A DNA stretch of 38,339 nt from Flammula alnicola (taxonomy: Eukaryota > Basidiomycota > Agaricomycetes > Agaricales > Strophariaceae), in assembly GCA_015499995.1 (NCBI GenBank), contig JADNRV010000404.1, forward strand, positions 1-38,339, written 5' to 3'. Made by a program: the position numbers and the translations under genes. The stretch's first letter is position 1. Each line of letters begins with the position of its first letter. Under the pieces are notes generated by a model. The model saw nothing but the letters and a program-made list of their open reading frames with translations, made no database searches and was not told where the DNA came from. This document shows, in pieces, positions 20,449-30,959 of the stretch.

Positions 20449-23219
20449 ATCAATAGTGTGAAATTGGATCCATGGAAAAGCATAGAGGGTTTTGTCGATT
20501 AGAAAACAGGGATTGTGTGATGTGGTAGCAGATGTATGCAGCCATCACGGTTGCTCAGCTCCATCCACTGGTATGACCACGATCAATAAGCAATGCCAAC
20601 GCATTCCATTTCACAGATATCCGACCTCGCTCAATTTTTTCGAATTGGCGATCTGGAATGAAAAATGGCATCAAGTCCCAACGAGAAACCAAATCGAAGT
20701 TCGGATGAAGGTCTTGCGAGTTCCTGATCCACCCAACTCGCATCTAGATTTCCATCTCCATCGTCGAGAGTTCGTCGCCGTATTGGCTGGCTGGCTGCTT
20801 GTGTGCTTGAAGGACACATGACCCTCGAGGTTCGAGGCTTGACCTTGCTCTACCCCTCAACTCAACTCAAAAATCTTCGAGAAACGCAACCTAGAACACC
20901 AAGAAGCCAAGGGAAGCCAGTATCCGGAGGATATGAAGTCGGGCAGCAGCCGCAAATATAGCTCCTACAGTCCAACCTAAACCCAAAAGGACCAAGGTCG
21001 ACAACCCAACTCAAGTTGCCGGCCCACCGAGGATGACCGAGAGAAAGGAGAGTCGACTGACCGCACTTCACCCGGCGTACTTACTAGGGCCATAGTACGC
21101 CGTACTCCCTCTTCCCCGCAATCGCGATTCCTGTGCAGAAGCAGTCTTCATCGGTGCCCCTTGGACGAGCTGCACGAAAGGCGAGGAAATCATATTCGGA
21201 CACCATATCACGATCACTGCAGGCATGACCACGGGTCCTTGCACACGCGCGAAATGAAAACTGCGGCGCGGAAGGAGCCAGAGAAGACATTGAGCACCGC
21301 CACGCACGTCGATGTGTAGTATCGCAATCGGAATCCGATTACATTGCTCAGGCCCAAGCTGGCGCCCAGGGATCTAAAGAGAATTCTTCGCCCTGAAGGA
21401 GGAGTAGGAGGAGTGCATGGCGACCACGAGCTGTTCGTCGTATTGTCCTGCTTCTGTGTACTCATGCACTGAGCGATCGGAATTGGACCGATGCGGGATG
21501 CGGATGAGGACGAGGATGCTTCGAGGATACAGTGGATGTGGATATAGATAAGATAACAAGGAAGCGAGTCTTGAGTTTAAGCTCGAGCTAAGTACTGCGC
21601 TTGAAGGTGAATTCGGCGAGTATGGGAGGCGAGATGGATTCTGGGGCTTTTCAAATGGAAAGAAAAGCTGTAACACCCATTCATTTTCTGCGTTCTGCGT
21701 ATCATGGACTGCGACTCTCATTCGTGGATGAGGATTAACTGTTTGTCATCGATACTGATTATTCGAACGTCCAAAATCGAATGGGAAAGTGCATCGAATC
21801 GCAGTGTGCTGCGCTGCGCAAGAATGCTCGATTGTTTCCCCTGTCCATTCCTATTCAACCCAGATATCCTGCCACCAAATGGCAGTAGTGTGTCGCTCTT
21901 CTCGCACGTAACCCACGTCGTGTGGCAAGGACGCTAGTTGACTCCGGGTCGGAGGTTCTTAACATAAACACAGAGACCAAACAACTAGAGAGGCGTGTCC
22001 GCTCAAGGGTCCTTCTGTTCTCAATAGAAAGGACGCTCAGAGTCATTTCGCTTCTCTGCACGCACGGCTCCTACATGGAGAAATGCTGTCGCGGTTTTCC
22101 CGAGATTATCGTGGCAGGTGTTTGGCGGGTGAATTTGCATGATCCACGGGCTACAGCGTTCTTTCTGTACGGCTGTCAATGTCAATTATTGCTGAGGTGG
22201 GGCCCGCCAAGTCATACATATCACGAGCCAGACGAAGGAAGAAGCCTCCCATCCGGCTGATAGGAACTTCGCGCGGGACCGAAAGGTGGATGTCGATGCT
22301 TCTCTGAGGATGAGTTACAGTAACGTGCCACACTGGTTCGGATGGTTCGGATAAGAGACATTGACTCCTAGAACCGGAGCACGCATGATTATAGAATCTG
22401 ACGATTGAAAATATGAAGAGAGGGAGTAGAGTAGAACACCGTGGTTTTGAGGGAGAATAACATTGGACGAGGTTTCTAGATTCTTTTCCTTGGTGGATAG
22501 GCGTAAGACATCCTACGCGAGCACTCTGCCGACATTTTCCGGAAAATGAAAGTATTCCGCCATGAACGGGATAAAGCGGGAAATTGGAAACGTCCACGTA
22601 CACCTATCGTGCATCGAAGAGCCCCGTTGACAATAATCCGTTTCTTCACATCCGCCTATCGAAAAGTGAGGATAAGGTTAGGGGATCGGCGGCAGAAGTG
22701 GGTAGGAGGCACAGTTTGGGCAAGGAAGGGAGCGATGAACTTTGCTGTTCACATATCCAATCCCAAATGCTCGATATGGGAAGCTTTCGCCAAGACGTTA
22801 GGAGTCGGACACATCGATTGGTCAAGAACAAGTTTGCGGACATTATTGTTTTCGCGGTTCCAACGCATAGGAAGTAGCGTACTTTGATGATAGTCCGACG
22901 CTAGATTGACGTTCTGGATAAGAAAGGGATCCTCGGATGCAGGGCGGATATTTCGGGTGGATCGATGGCAAGGGAATAACACAAGTAGTCGAGGTTTGGG
23001 TGCTCATTGAGGGCGCAGAGTTCAGTGGTATCGAGAACTTTGGAATCAATTCGCCACGTAGTCAGGTATCCCGCCGACGTGGCCAGTATCGGCGAGTGAC
23101 GGCTCACCTGTCAAAAGAACAATACTCGTGTTAGGAACGCGACTTGCGGGTTTGTCGATTGCGCGTACTCACCATGCAGTGTTGTACGACAACTGGCAGG
23201 TAAAGCAAGCGACTGAGGC
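20449..23219. other. No confident gene; two weak minus-strand remnants
   Basis: Two minus-strand signals are worth noting, but neither gives a continuous model. Around 20891-21000 a frame ending in a stop at 20891 reads as a membrane helix (LVLLGLGWTVGAIFAAAARL). Around 22750-23107, frames with leucine-rich-repeat flavour (KLVLDQSMCPTPNVLAKASH then IEHLGLDM) resemble the C-terminal part of agaricomycete F-box/LRR proteins. They switch frame more than once, so a degraded F-box gene is likely. Other ORFs here look random. Confidence 0.35.
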
Positions 23220-23949
23220 CTAGAAATCAAATCCCCCTCCTTTGCCCCGGCGGCCTTGCTTGACGCTACTCCTGTGAATCTTGTCCGTCTTACGACGCGC
23301 CTTGTCTGCTTTCACTAGTCCTTCAACCTTCTTCTTCTGTTCTACTGACGGTTCTTTCTTGATAGGGCTAGACGCCGCTGAAAGAATCATCGAATGGAGC
23401 TGTATGAGGAATTAAAATTTCGATCTTCTGAGGAGAACGCGTGGTAAAGACGAACTTTTCCTAAACATTCCTCGATGTTTTGAGCTTGCGAACGGTGGAC
23501 CGTGGAGGTCACGAGTATCGAATGTGTAGCAGCGACGTAGTGAGGCTGAAACGAGTAAGTAAACGGCGTCATACTAACACGGAATCAAACCATACATTTT
23601 TCATCAAAGTTGATACAGCCCACCGAGGGATCCAAGATTCGTTCAAAGAGCACCGTAATGTAGCCTTGGTATTGACCTTGTTCACATTCTACAGAACGTC
23701 GTTGTTAAAGGCGGGAAACACGTCCACAAATTCGACACTCACTTGTCCTCCTGGTCCCGAACTCCTTGAAAACGACAGTTCAACTAACTCCCTCGGTATC
23801 TTCTTATCCGTTCCACTGAACTCCGTCACCCATGCTAACGCATCCGCGTTATCTTTCTCGGTTATGAGGTCAGAAATAGGAGGAGGTTTGGGAGGTTTGC
23901 TGCGGAACTTGTGGCTGTCTGAACATATCGAATCCGAGTGGCCGGACAT
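23220..23949 (-). CDS. ICT1-like peptidyl-tRNA hydrolase (RF-1 domain, GGQ)
   Basis: Four exons (23743-23949, 23596-23688, 23456-23545, 23220-23399) with introns of 54, 50 and 56 nt give exactly 189 aa. The RF-1-type catalytic domain is clear: KIPRELVELSFSRSSGPGGQ, then NVNKVNTKATLR across the first splice site, with the GGQ motif that hydrolyses peptidyl-tRNA. The C-terminus is the usual Lys/Arg-rich tail for ribosome contact (KKKVEGLVKADKARRKTDK, then KQGRRGKGGGFDF). The family (human ICT1/MRPL58, yeast Pth4) rescues stalled mitochondrial ribosomes. The predicted N-terminus lacks an obvious presequence; an upstream exon or different start may supply one. Confidence 0.88.
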
Positions 23950-24239
23950 CTGAATAAAACAGACCCGCAGACCTAGAAGAAGCCGCCAGACGACAAAGCA
24001 TGATTATCCTGTCACAATCATGGAAACGTCCTGGCCGCTAGGTGTTGGTGCTCGTGCTGAGATACTTATGTCAAGGACTATAGTCACTGTCAGAGCCTCG
24101 GAAAGAAAGTCAGCGTTAGTAAGTTCCCACGCTTTTAGTGTTCACTCTGCCAATGAACCAGGGACTTCACATTTCTTACATGCGTGAAATTCAATCATGA
24201 TGACAGAGAAGAATAGGATAGAGTTTGTCCTAGACTTAG
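23950..24239. other. Intergenic between hydrolase and lipase remnant
   Basis: Short spacer holding the promoter side of the minus-strand hydrolase gene. No ORF or motif stands out. Confidence 0.4.
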
Positions 24240-25900
24240 CCTACTTTATAGATGGTAAGGGTTGTATTGGATTGGCGGCACGCCGCAGACCATACTGCTC
24301 TGAAGCTGACGATCGCATAGGATTATGAATGACCCACAACCAAGCGTTAGCTATCTTCACACGTGGTATCAAAAACAAAAAGGAGTTCCAACCAATATAC
24401 CGAAATACTATCAATCCCATACAAATGAACAATACGACCAAGGAAAATATAATCTCAAACACATACCGTTGCGTGAGCCAAGTTAACCCCTTGAGAGGGA
24501 ATTGAAGCCGAGCAATTGGGATCTTCGCCTTCGGCGTTACATTGAGAGTAGTCTCTTCTGAAGGCGGACTCGCATGTTGCCAATATTCAACACCTGAATG
24601 ATGTGATGACACACGCACATGTCAATTAAGACGATAATGAAGCATACCATGATGATGATACCCAATTTGCCTCGGGATAAGGGTTGGCACGCTGTAAGAT
24701 GTTGTAAGTTTCATGAGCCTGCCGCATGATTGGAAATTTACCCATCGTTCCCGTGACAACTGTAAATATAAGGTCACGTCATTAACGTCCTTCGTAGTAT
24801 ATATAATACTGACCTCTGAACGCCTTTCACCGAATGTTGCATTCACGTAGTCGGAGAAAATTCTGTTCTGGATGCGGCTTAGATGGTTAGACAATTCAAA
24901 GCCCAAACACCAACTTACACCAGTTCGAGGTGCACCGTAGGAATATGCCGTATTAGCTGTAAGGTTGGGACTTGTTAAACGGTACGTAGTTAGGATTAAA
25001 TAATGTACTTACGTATTCTTGAAGTTCTGCTCTAGCGAGACCGCTGCAAGAAGTGATAGAGATCCCCCAAGTGAATGGCCGGTTGTGACAATCGAATAAT
25101 CCCGGTATTCTGATAGCTCTTTCCCGACGACTGCAAGGACCTGGACAGAAATCGAATCCCAACTATAGAACATACAATTCGCCATCAGGCTTTCACCAAG
25201 AGAAACTTGTCTCACGCAAAGAGAAAGCCGCTATGCACGCGCGTCCCAGCTGTAAAAAAGAATGAGAGCGATTTCGTTCATGAGAGGGTACAGGCATACA
25301 GGGCATTTGTACGCCAGGAGAGATGAAAGGAGCTAGGGCGATTTGCGAATCCATCAGGACGTCCGTGAGGGAGGCACTTTCACCAAAATTAATATAAATA
25401 TTCAAGATGTTAACGGTTTCACTCACCTTCCTCTGAGTGCAACGACAATTTCCTTTCGACCGTCATCACGAGCGATGAAGCCCTGAATATCCGTCAGGGG
25501 GTTCGACAACTACTCTTCCGCAAAGTGGGCAATCCTATGTTGAGATTGGCATTCACACAGAGGGAGAAATATCAACCTCTATGACAAGATGATTTCCGTT
25601 GGGACGAGGGCAAACAACTTCGTAGGCTGAAGATGCATATTTGAAGTAATACACAAGATTTTTGTACAAATCTACAAAACGCGAGAATAAACATTTATTA
25701 CTCCGGAATTATGACGCTGATATCCGTACCATTGGAAATCGAGGCAAGATTCAACCCAGTATCTTCAACACGTTGCATTGTCGGTGGTATGGTCTAGGAA
25801 TTGAAATCGCTTTGCTTCGGTTTCGAGTCGCGTTGCAGGCTTTGAATCAAGGACATTCGAAGTTCATGATCAAGATCCGGTGAACATCATTTCACCCTTC
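24240..25900 (-). pseudogene. Class 3 (fungal) lipase, decayed
   Basis: Pieces of a secreted fungal triacylglycerol lipase appear in order on the minus strand: YYFKYASSAYEVVCPRP, LSNPLTDIQGFIARDDGRKE with IVVALRG, SASLTDVLMDSQIALAPF, GTRVHSGFL, the nucleophile elbow GHSLGGSLSLLAAVSLEQ, TAYSYGAPRTGNRIFSDYVN, HGNDGVPTLIPRQIGYHHHG and VEYWQHASPPSEETTL. The serine of GHSLG and the late His region are present. The frame fails at three places even after canonical introns are removed: after NFKN, before HGNDG, and after ETTL, where CNAEGEDPNCSASIPSQG continues one base out of frame. I see no signal peptide exon. It is either a pseudogene or carries several assembly indels. Confidence 0.65.
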
Positions 25901-25990
25901 AAGCAGGTTCACGCGGCGCTTGAATATACGCAAGTCCGCTCAAACGCTCCTTATTCGTTCCGAATGTGGCGGTCGTGTTGCGGTCGTGAC
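25901..25990. other. Spacer left of the transposon stack
   Basis: Contains a short direct repeat GCGGTCGTG (about 25969 and 25980) just before the hAT-like terminus. Confidence 0.3.
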
Positions 25991-26639
25991 CAGTGATGTG
26001 CCGGTTGACAAACCGTTGACGTGGCTGACAACGGTTAATGTTAGTTGATAACCGTTACAAATTGATGTGAACTTTAACCACGTCGCGCCAAATTAGGTAT
26101 TTAGCTTGATTTAGAATCATCAGACCCTTAGCCGCTGTAGATAAATGTACTGAATGAATGAAATTGAGCATGCTATCACGAATGAGTAATAAGGTATATA
26201 TTCAACCTATAAGTATCTCTTGAGTCGAAGGGTCAAAATCAACTTCGGGATCGTCCTCGCCGTCGGCATCAAGGTCCAGTAAGTCGTATAAATCCAACTC
26301 TTCCTCGAACGACAGGTTTGCAAAATGCGCATATCGATTGGACCATACGTCGGATCTGAAATCAAATAATTGGGCAATCATGAGTGATGCCCAATCATTG
26401 GAGACGCGAACGGGTTCATTATCTAGGTCGTCCTCTTCGACAAGTTGAGTGTGCTGAGATATAATGTCTGAAAACTCGCCTCGACTTGCAAGGGGGATCG
26501 GGGCATGGGATTCGGAAGAGAATGTGGATGCGGATGGTGCGACCGAAGACAGAATTCCTAGGAAACTCGATCAGAAATCTTGGTTAATACTTGAAAAATT
26601 GCAAAGATAGTACCATCAATGATCTCCTCGATAGAGTTT
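25991..26639 (-). mobile_element. 3' end of a possible hAT-like element
   Basis: CAGTGATGTGCCGGTTGACA at 25991 resembles hAT-type termini (C/TAG then GGTTTGNCAA-like, followed by AACCGTT/AACGGTT motifs to about 26056). About 200 bp inward lies the end of a minus-strand gene with an acidic tail, a position typical for a transposase 3' end. The other terminus and the catalytic domain are outside the window, so the class is a guess. Confidence 0.3.
26202..26639 (-). pseudogene. C-terminal exons of a gene cut by a gypsy LTR
   Basis: Two in-frame exon pieces, 26614-26639 and 26202-26557, are separated by a 56-nt intron (GTACTATC..CCTAG). They encode NSIEEIIDGILSSVAPSAS, then ISQHTQLVEEDDLDNEPVRV, WASLMIAQLFDFRSDVWSNR and the acidic end FEEELDLYDLLDLDADGEDD, with the stop at 26202-26204. 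The upstream exon is cut off exactly where the gypsy LTR begins at 26640, so the rest of the gene should lie beyond the nested retroelements, outside the window. Acidic tails like this occur at the ends of basidiomycete DNA-transposon transposases; the identity is not certain. Confidence 0.55.
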
Positions 26640-27152
26640 TGTTACGACTAGCAAGAAACAACGTGATTGCGATGTCAGAGTCCAGCAATCAGTGATTCCA
26701 AAGTCACGTCAAGAAGTCCTAGATCAGATCATTCGCACTTAGAGGCTCAGATGAGCTTAAGTGATCATGTCCAGAGGCTCAACGAGCTTAGACGTTCGTG
26801 GCGACTCGGCGAGGAGAGAGGCAAGACAAAGAAGTCAAGATTCTCAAGAACTAGCTAAGGTACATCGTTGTGTATCTACGATATTTATACTAGTTCAGAA
26901 TGCGCACAGACCATGATAAGGTGACTCCTTTAGAGTCGTTAGAATAGAGGTAGGAGTGCAAATGAGTCAGAGCGGAGAGAGGAGAGTCCTCTCGACGATA
27001 ATGGTGTCGCCGAGACTGTGTAAGTATGGAAACTATTAATAGTCCAGGACCGGGAAGGTACTCGTACCAAAATAGAAAGTGTCCAGTATAGCTGGCGTAC
27101 ATCTAAGCGCAGGTGAAGATAAGATAAGATAAGAAATGAAACGGTCGTAACA
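26640..27152 (-). repeat. 3' LTR of the chromodomain gypsy element
   Basis: Bounded by a perfect 9-bp inverted repeat, TGTTACGAC at 26640 and GTCGTAACA ending at 27152 (513 bp), with TG..CA ends. Outside the left end the candidate target-site copy is AGTTT (26635-26639); its partner would lie beyond the window. A polypurine tract adjoins the right end. Confidence 0.85.
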
Positions 27153-27155
27153 TTA

Positions 27156-27165
27156 CCCCCTTCCT
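27156..27165 (-). other. Polypurine tract
   Basis: AGGAAGGGGG on the minus strand, three bases from the LTR start: the primer for plus-strand DNA synthesis. Confidence 0.75.
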
Positions 27166-27186
27166 ATGTCGAGACTCCGTATCGAC

Positions 27187-28176
27187 CTAAACTTGGACCG
27201 GTTCACCGGCGGCGTTGAAGTAGACTTCGATGCTGTTGCTGTCGCTGCTGGAACCCCATCGTGGGCAGTCGTTGGTGGTGTGCCCTGGGGCGTGAACATG
27301 GCAGCTTCGGCAGACATAGCGAGCACAGTTTTTCTTGACGTGGTGTGACGAGTTGCAGGCATAGCAGCGGCGATGAGAATTGTACGTGGGGCGCTGTCGG
27401 CCCGTGATGGGTGATTGGGGCGCCGTGTGATATGCCGAGGACCTGGTGCGTCCGCTTCGGTTGGTAGAGGAGGAACTAGAAGGGTCTGACCTCTCGACGA
27501 TAATGGTAGGGACAAACTGGATGTGGGGGGTCCTCCGAAGGGTTCTCGGTCTGGCAGGTGTACTTCCTCGAGTTGGGACGAAAGTCCTTCGTAGTTCAAA
27601 CATGGCTTGGACCTGGCGTTGTAGTCCATGCCATATTGCATTGTCGAAAGTGGTATGTGCATATGCCTGTAATCGGAGCAATTCCGCACGAAGAGAAGTG
27701 ATGGTCTGGTGGGTGTTGTGGAGGATTTCCACGTCATAAGACAAGAGGGTGTTGTTTCTGACCAAATGGTGGACTTGGTCATAGTCTTGTTCAGTGACGA
27801 TCCTGTTGCGGTATTCCTCGTAGGTGATGTTGGTCTCTGTTGGAGTGGCCCAGTTGGATGCGTCCAGCACAGGAGCAGCTCCCCAGCTGAAGTTGTCAGA
27901 GTCTGGGACGAGTTGAGGGATCTCGCCGTCTTCGACTTCGGTTTCAGCGGAGTTAGGACCAGGCCCCTTGGGGCGATCTGCCGCATCAGTGTTGCTACGA
28001 ACTCTGCTGAATACGACCTCTATGGCCGCTCGGCGAGATTCTGGGGTGCTTGTGGCGTTCGCGGTAGTGTGGTTGCCGTCGACTGGCTCTGGGGCAGAGT
28101 TGAGTGGGGTTTCTTCGAGAGAAAGATCCTCGGTGTTGGCAATGATCTGATCGATAACATTAGAGGTGGTAGACAT
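27187..28176 (-). CDS. Extra CCHC zinc-knuckle ORF downstream of pol (329 aa)
   Basis: An intact ORF from ATG (28176), starting MSTTSNVIDQIIANTEDLSL, lying between the chromodomain and the 3' LTR. The N-terminus is acidic, a helical middle part follows (YDQVHHLVRNNTLLSYDVEI, LRAELLRLQAYAHTTFDNAI), then a Ser/Arg/Pro-rich linker. The C-terminus has a gag-type knuckle C-x2-C-x4-H-x4-C (CYACNSSHHVKKNC) followed at once by a second variant C-x2-C-x6-H-x4-C (CRSCHVHAPGHTTNDC). Gag normally precedes pol, so this is either a displaced gag-like gene or an accessory nucleic-acid-binding protein. It is the only long intact ORF left in the element. Confidence 0.75.
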   Translation of the reverse strand: MSTTSNVIDQIIANTEDLSLEETPLNSAPEPVDGNHTTANATSTPESRRAAIEVVFSRVRSNTDAADRPKGPGPNSAETEVEDGEIPQLVPDSDNFSWGAAPVLDASNWATPTETNITYEEYRNRIVTEQDYDQVHHLVRNNTLLSYDVEILHNTHQTITSLRAELLRLQAYAHTTFDNAIWHGLQRQVQAMFELRRTFVPTRGSTPARPRTLRRTPHIQFVPTIIVERSDPSSSSSTNRSGRTRSSAYHTAPQSPITGRQRPTYNSHRRCYACNSSHHVKKNCARYVCRSCHVHAPGHTTNDCPRWGSSSDSNSIEVYFNAAGEPVQV

Positions 28177-28289
28177 GTTTGAGTAGAGTGGGATGGGGAG
28201 TTATGGTACAGAAGATACAATTTATATACTAAGGTCCCCTGGTCTGTGCGAGAGGAGGGCGGTGTCATTTTGACTGGTTCTGAGTCGTT

Positions 28290-28625
28290 TTACTGGGTGT
28301 GTTTCCGGAATGACTTGACTAAGTCTTCGATTGACTTGTTGATTTTTCGGAGCAGTTGGAGTGTCGGTTCCGACTGACTCTTCTTGATAGGTCGGCGACC
28401 AAAAATGAGTGGGGTCGGGTCCGGCGAGGCTGTGGAGAACCTCGAAGAAGGTTCAGGTGAGTCAGTGATGACTCGGAGTGTCAAGAGTTGGGGCAGTGTG
28501 CGTGAAGCTTGTAGTTTAGTAGGGATTCCTTTGTCGTTTAGGATTTCCTCTAGCTCCTGTCGTCTGTGTTCCATCCTCCTCGCGATCTCTCGTAAATTGT
28601 CCTCTTCCCTCTTCGCATCTCTCAA
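28290..28625 (-). CDS. Small coiled-coil ORF downstream of chromodomain
   Basis: An open minus-strand frame of 111 codons, strongly helical at first (REEDNLREIARRMEHRRQEL) and then Ser/Pro-rich (ITDSPEPSSRFSTASPDPTP), ending with a second helix (LLRKINKSIEDLVKSFRKHT). The first codon is TTG, so the true start is unclear; it may be the C-terminal extension of pol after a frameshift or a separate accessory ORF. It lies just upstream of the zinc-knuckle ORF. Confidence 0.4.
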   Translation of the reverse strand: MRDAKREEDNLREIARRMEHRRQELEEILNDKGIPTKLQASRTLPQLLTLRVITDSPEPSSRFSTASPDPTPLIFGRRPIKKSQSEPTLQLLRKINKSIEDLVKSFRKHTQ

Positions 28626-28815
28626 TATGTCATCTGTTTCTCGTCGAATGGGGGTCCATCCTTCTTTGAATAAGGGTGGGCATCACGTCGAATACGGTCT
28701 AGGTGGTGGCGATGACTGGGCTCGATGAACAGAAGGGATTCGAAAATAGAATGTTGGGATCCACATGTCGTATGAAATGGTGGCTGTGTTTGATTGTGCG
28801 GTAGGCTGTGAGCGT

Positions 28816-29192
28816 CTAAGTTTGACGTTTCTGGTAGGGCGGGAGGTGGACTCGTTGTTTGTAAGCCGTGAGGATTTCCTGTGCATTTGTAAGCCTGCTT
28901 TCATTTTCCCAATTGGCTTCTTCGACCGAATAGCCTTTCCATTTGATGAGGAACCGGTATCGGCCATTTCGGAGTTTCTCGTGGTTCAGGATTGAGTCGA
29001 CTTCATATTCTTCTTCTCCGTCGATGAGATCTGGAGGAGGCTGTGTGAAATTCTTCCCATGAATCTCATTTTCCACATAAGGCATTAAGAGGACAGCATG
29101 GAAGACGTCGTGAATTCTCCAGTGTTTCAGGAGTTGGAGTCGATAGGTTAGGGGTCCCAGAACGTCTTTGATCAAAAATGGTCCTTCCCGTT
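28816..29192 (-). pseudogene. Gypsy integrase C-terminus and chromodomain
   Basis: Continues the integrase after the solo [40 protein letters not shown], then a chromodomain ([40 protein letters not shown]). Chromodomains steer chromovirus integration to marked chromatin. The split from the integrase is caused solely by the LTR insertion: codons on both sides meet in frame across the duplicated 5-bp site. Confidence 0.85.
29188..29192. repeat. Target-site duplication, left copy (CCGTT)
   Basis: CCGTT, identical to 30960-30964 on the other side of the solo LTR; 5 bp is the usual gypsy footprint. Confidence 0.85.
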
Positions 29193-30959
29193 AAAGATGC
29201 TTAGTGCAGGGTGTGTGTGAACTACTAGATAATCAAGTAGTCGCTTTCAATAGACTTGTAAGGTCTATTAAAGAGATACTATCAAATCCGACTTGCTTCA
29301 CTTTTAATAACTACTTTACTACACTCAAACACCCAAATCAATGTTTAGTTGACTTAGTTCGTCCAAGGGGAGGATAATAGTTTTATAATATCGATACCTG
29401 ATAGTAGGTGCGCGATAAAAGAAGGTGTTTAACTATGTAACGGCTTAAGCAAGGCCTTAGGCGCGTTTATAGTCAATGGGTCGTTTTAAGTCCAATAGAC
29501 TTGTGTAAATTCTGGTCTGATACTCGGAAACTAGGGCTCTATGCACAAACTGCTTAACTGATCTTGCTTTGTCTTGTTCTCCAATTGAGAAGATGGCTCT
29601 ATGCCCTTTAACTTGTCTTTACTTGTCTCAAAAACTATACTTGTGGAAAGAGGCGCGCAGATGTCTTATCCGCCAACACTACAGTCCCTTAACAATGGCC
29701 AGAGGCGCGTAGACGCTTTGTCTACCGACACTACAGTCCAGGTCCCCAGATGTCCTTTGACAAAGGGTAGGTTTTGAACAAGTCACTTAGACAGGTTCCT
29801 TGGCTTATAACTCTCTTTACTTGTCTTGGTGAATCACTTAGACACGCGTTCTTGTCTTAACAGTTCATTTATATCGTTACTTGGTTTCTTTTTATATTAT
29901 GGGACTCTCGCTTTGAAGCTACTTGGTACTTAGAGGTGAAACACTTAAGATATAACTCTTAAGCGCTTGTATCTCGTGGGTGGTAAATTGCTTGTATTCT
30001 ATGGTGTTACAGGGCTGCTTATACTACTGAGACGATATATTATTACATAGATGCAATGACGAGAATATAGAGATTTCATGGGCATTTGTGCGCGAGCGGC
30101 GGCCTTGTGGAGTACAGTTTCCGTGCGCGTCCACTCAATCATGCCTTTTTGGTTGGATCGGGAGCTCAGATCGTCGTCGGCTCGGCTAACTTAAGTGCCT
30201 AAGACTTAATCCTCCTCGACTGCGTGGTATACAGGCTCGTGACCTTTTGTTTTCATTGGTATCTTGTCCTGTCATTGGCTATAGGCTGACCGGAGCATAG
30301 ACGCGCCTACATCTCGTCGGAGACGCTCGGGCAATCCACGCACGTTCTGTCCGAGATAATGCTTGTGATTAGGGTTGTAACCCTTCGTCCTCTGTACCCG
30401 GTATCTCGGTACCCTCGGCGTGCATCTGGGATCTCGCTGTGTCGAGTTATGCACCCCGGAAATCTTCCTGTACCCAGTTATTACCCGATATGGTATGTGT
30501 TCCCAATTAAGTATCCCTCTGATCCGAGCTTTGATCAGCGTTGCTACAGGCGCGTTTATGGGTGTCTGCTTTACCCTGGCTGCTCCACTGTCCTCGATGC
30601 CTTCGGCAATGTCACGCGACCTGTCCTGTAGTGTGCCTAGATGTCCGTTCTTTTAATCTAGAGATCCGCGCCCTCACTGTATAGGCCGGATGGTTAAGAT
30701 ATTACTGAAAGGCGCCTATTTCCGTACACTTCATTAGATGTATTGACTATTATCTCAATAGTTACTAATGATAATGTCTTTATTAAACCGCGCGTTCCTC
30801 GTTATCTCGCATAGTTTCCTCTAGTCCTTAGTAGCCTTGTCATTGTAATGTCCGGACTTGTAACATTTAGACTACGGTATAAGCTTTACTAAGTGCTAAA
30901 AATAGCTCAGGTAAGGAGAATAGTAGTCCGTTCACAGCTAGCCGCTGGCGGTCTCTTCA
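29193..30959 (-). mobile_element. Solo LTR of a long-LTR gypsy family
   Basis: About 1,767 bp, reverse-oriented, beginning TGAAGAGACC (at 30959) and ending GCATCTTT (at 29193). It matches 33252-35017 throughout, with scattered differences. There is no internal region, and a 5-bp duplication flanks it, so LTR-LTR recombination removed the rest. It splits the host gypsy integrase. Open frames inside it (for example at 30359-30631) also occur in the other LTR, antisense, and are not genes. Confidence 0.9.

Noticed and set aside
21068..21465. Overlapping minus-strand ORFs as a mitochondrial membrane protein gene
   Set aside because: A membrane-like C-terminal frame (near 20891-21000) can be read, but no splice combination gave a convincing continuous product.
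30359..30656. Conserved ORFs inside the LTRs (also at 33549-33851)
   Set aside because: They are antisense to the LTR, present only because the two LTRs are near-identical, and differ by frame-changing variation near the ends.
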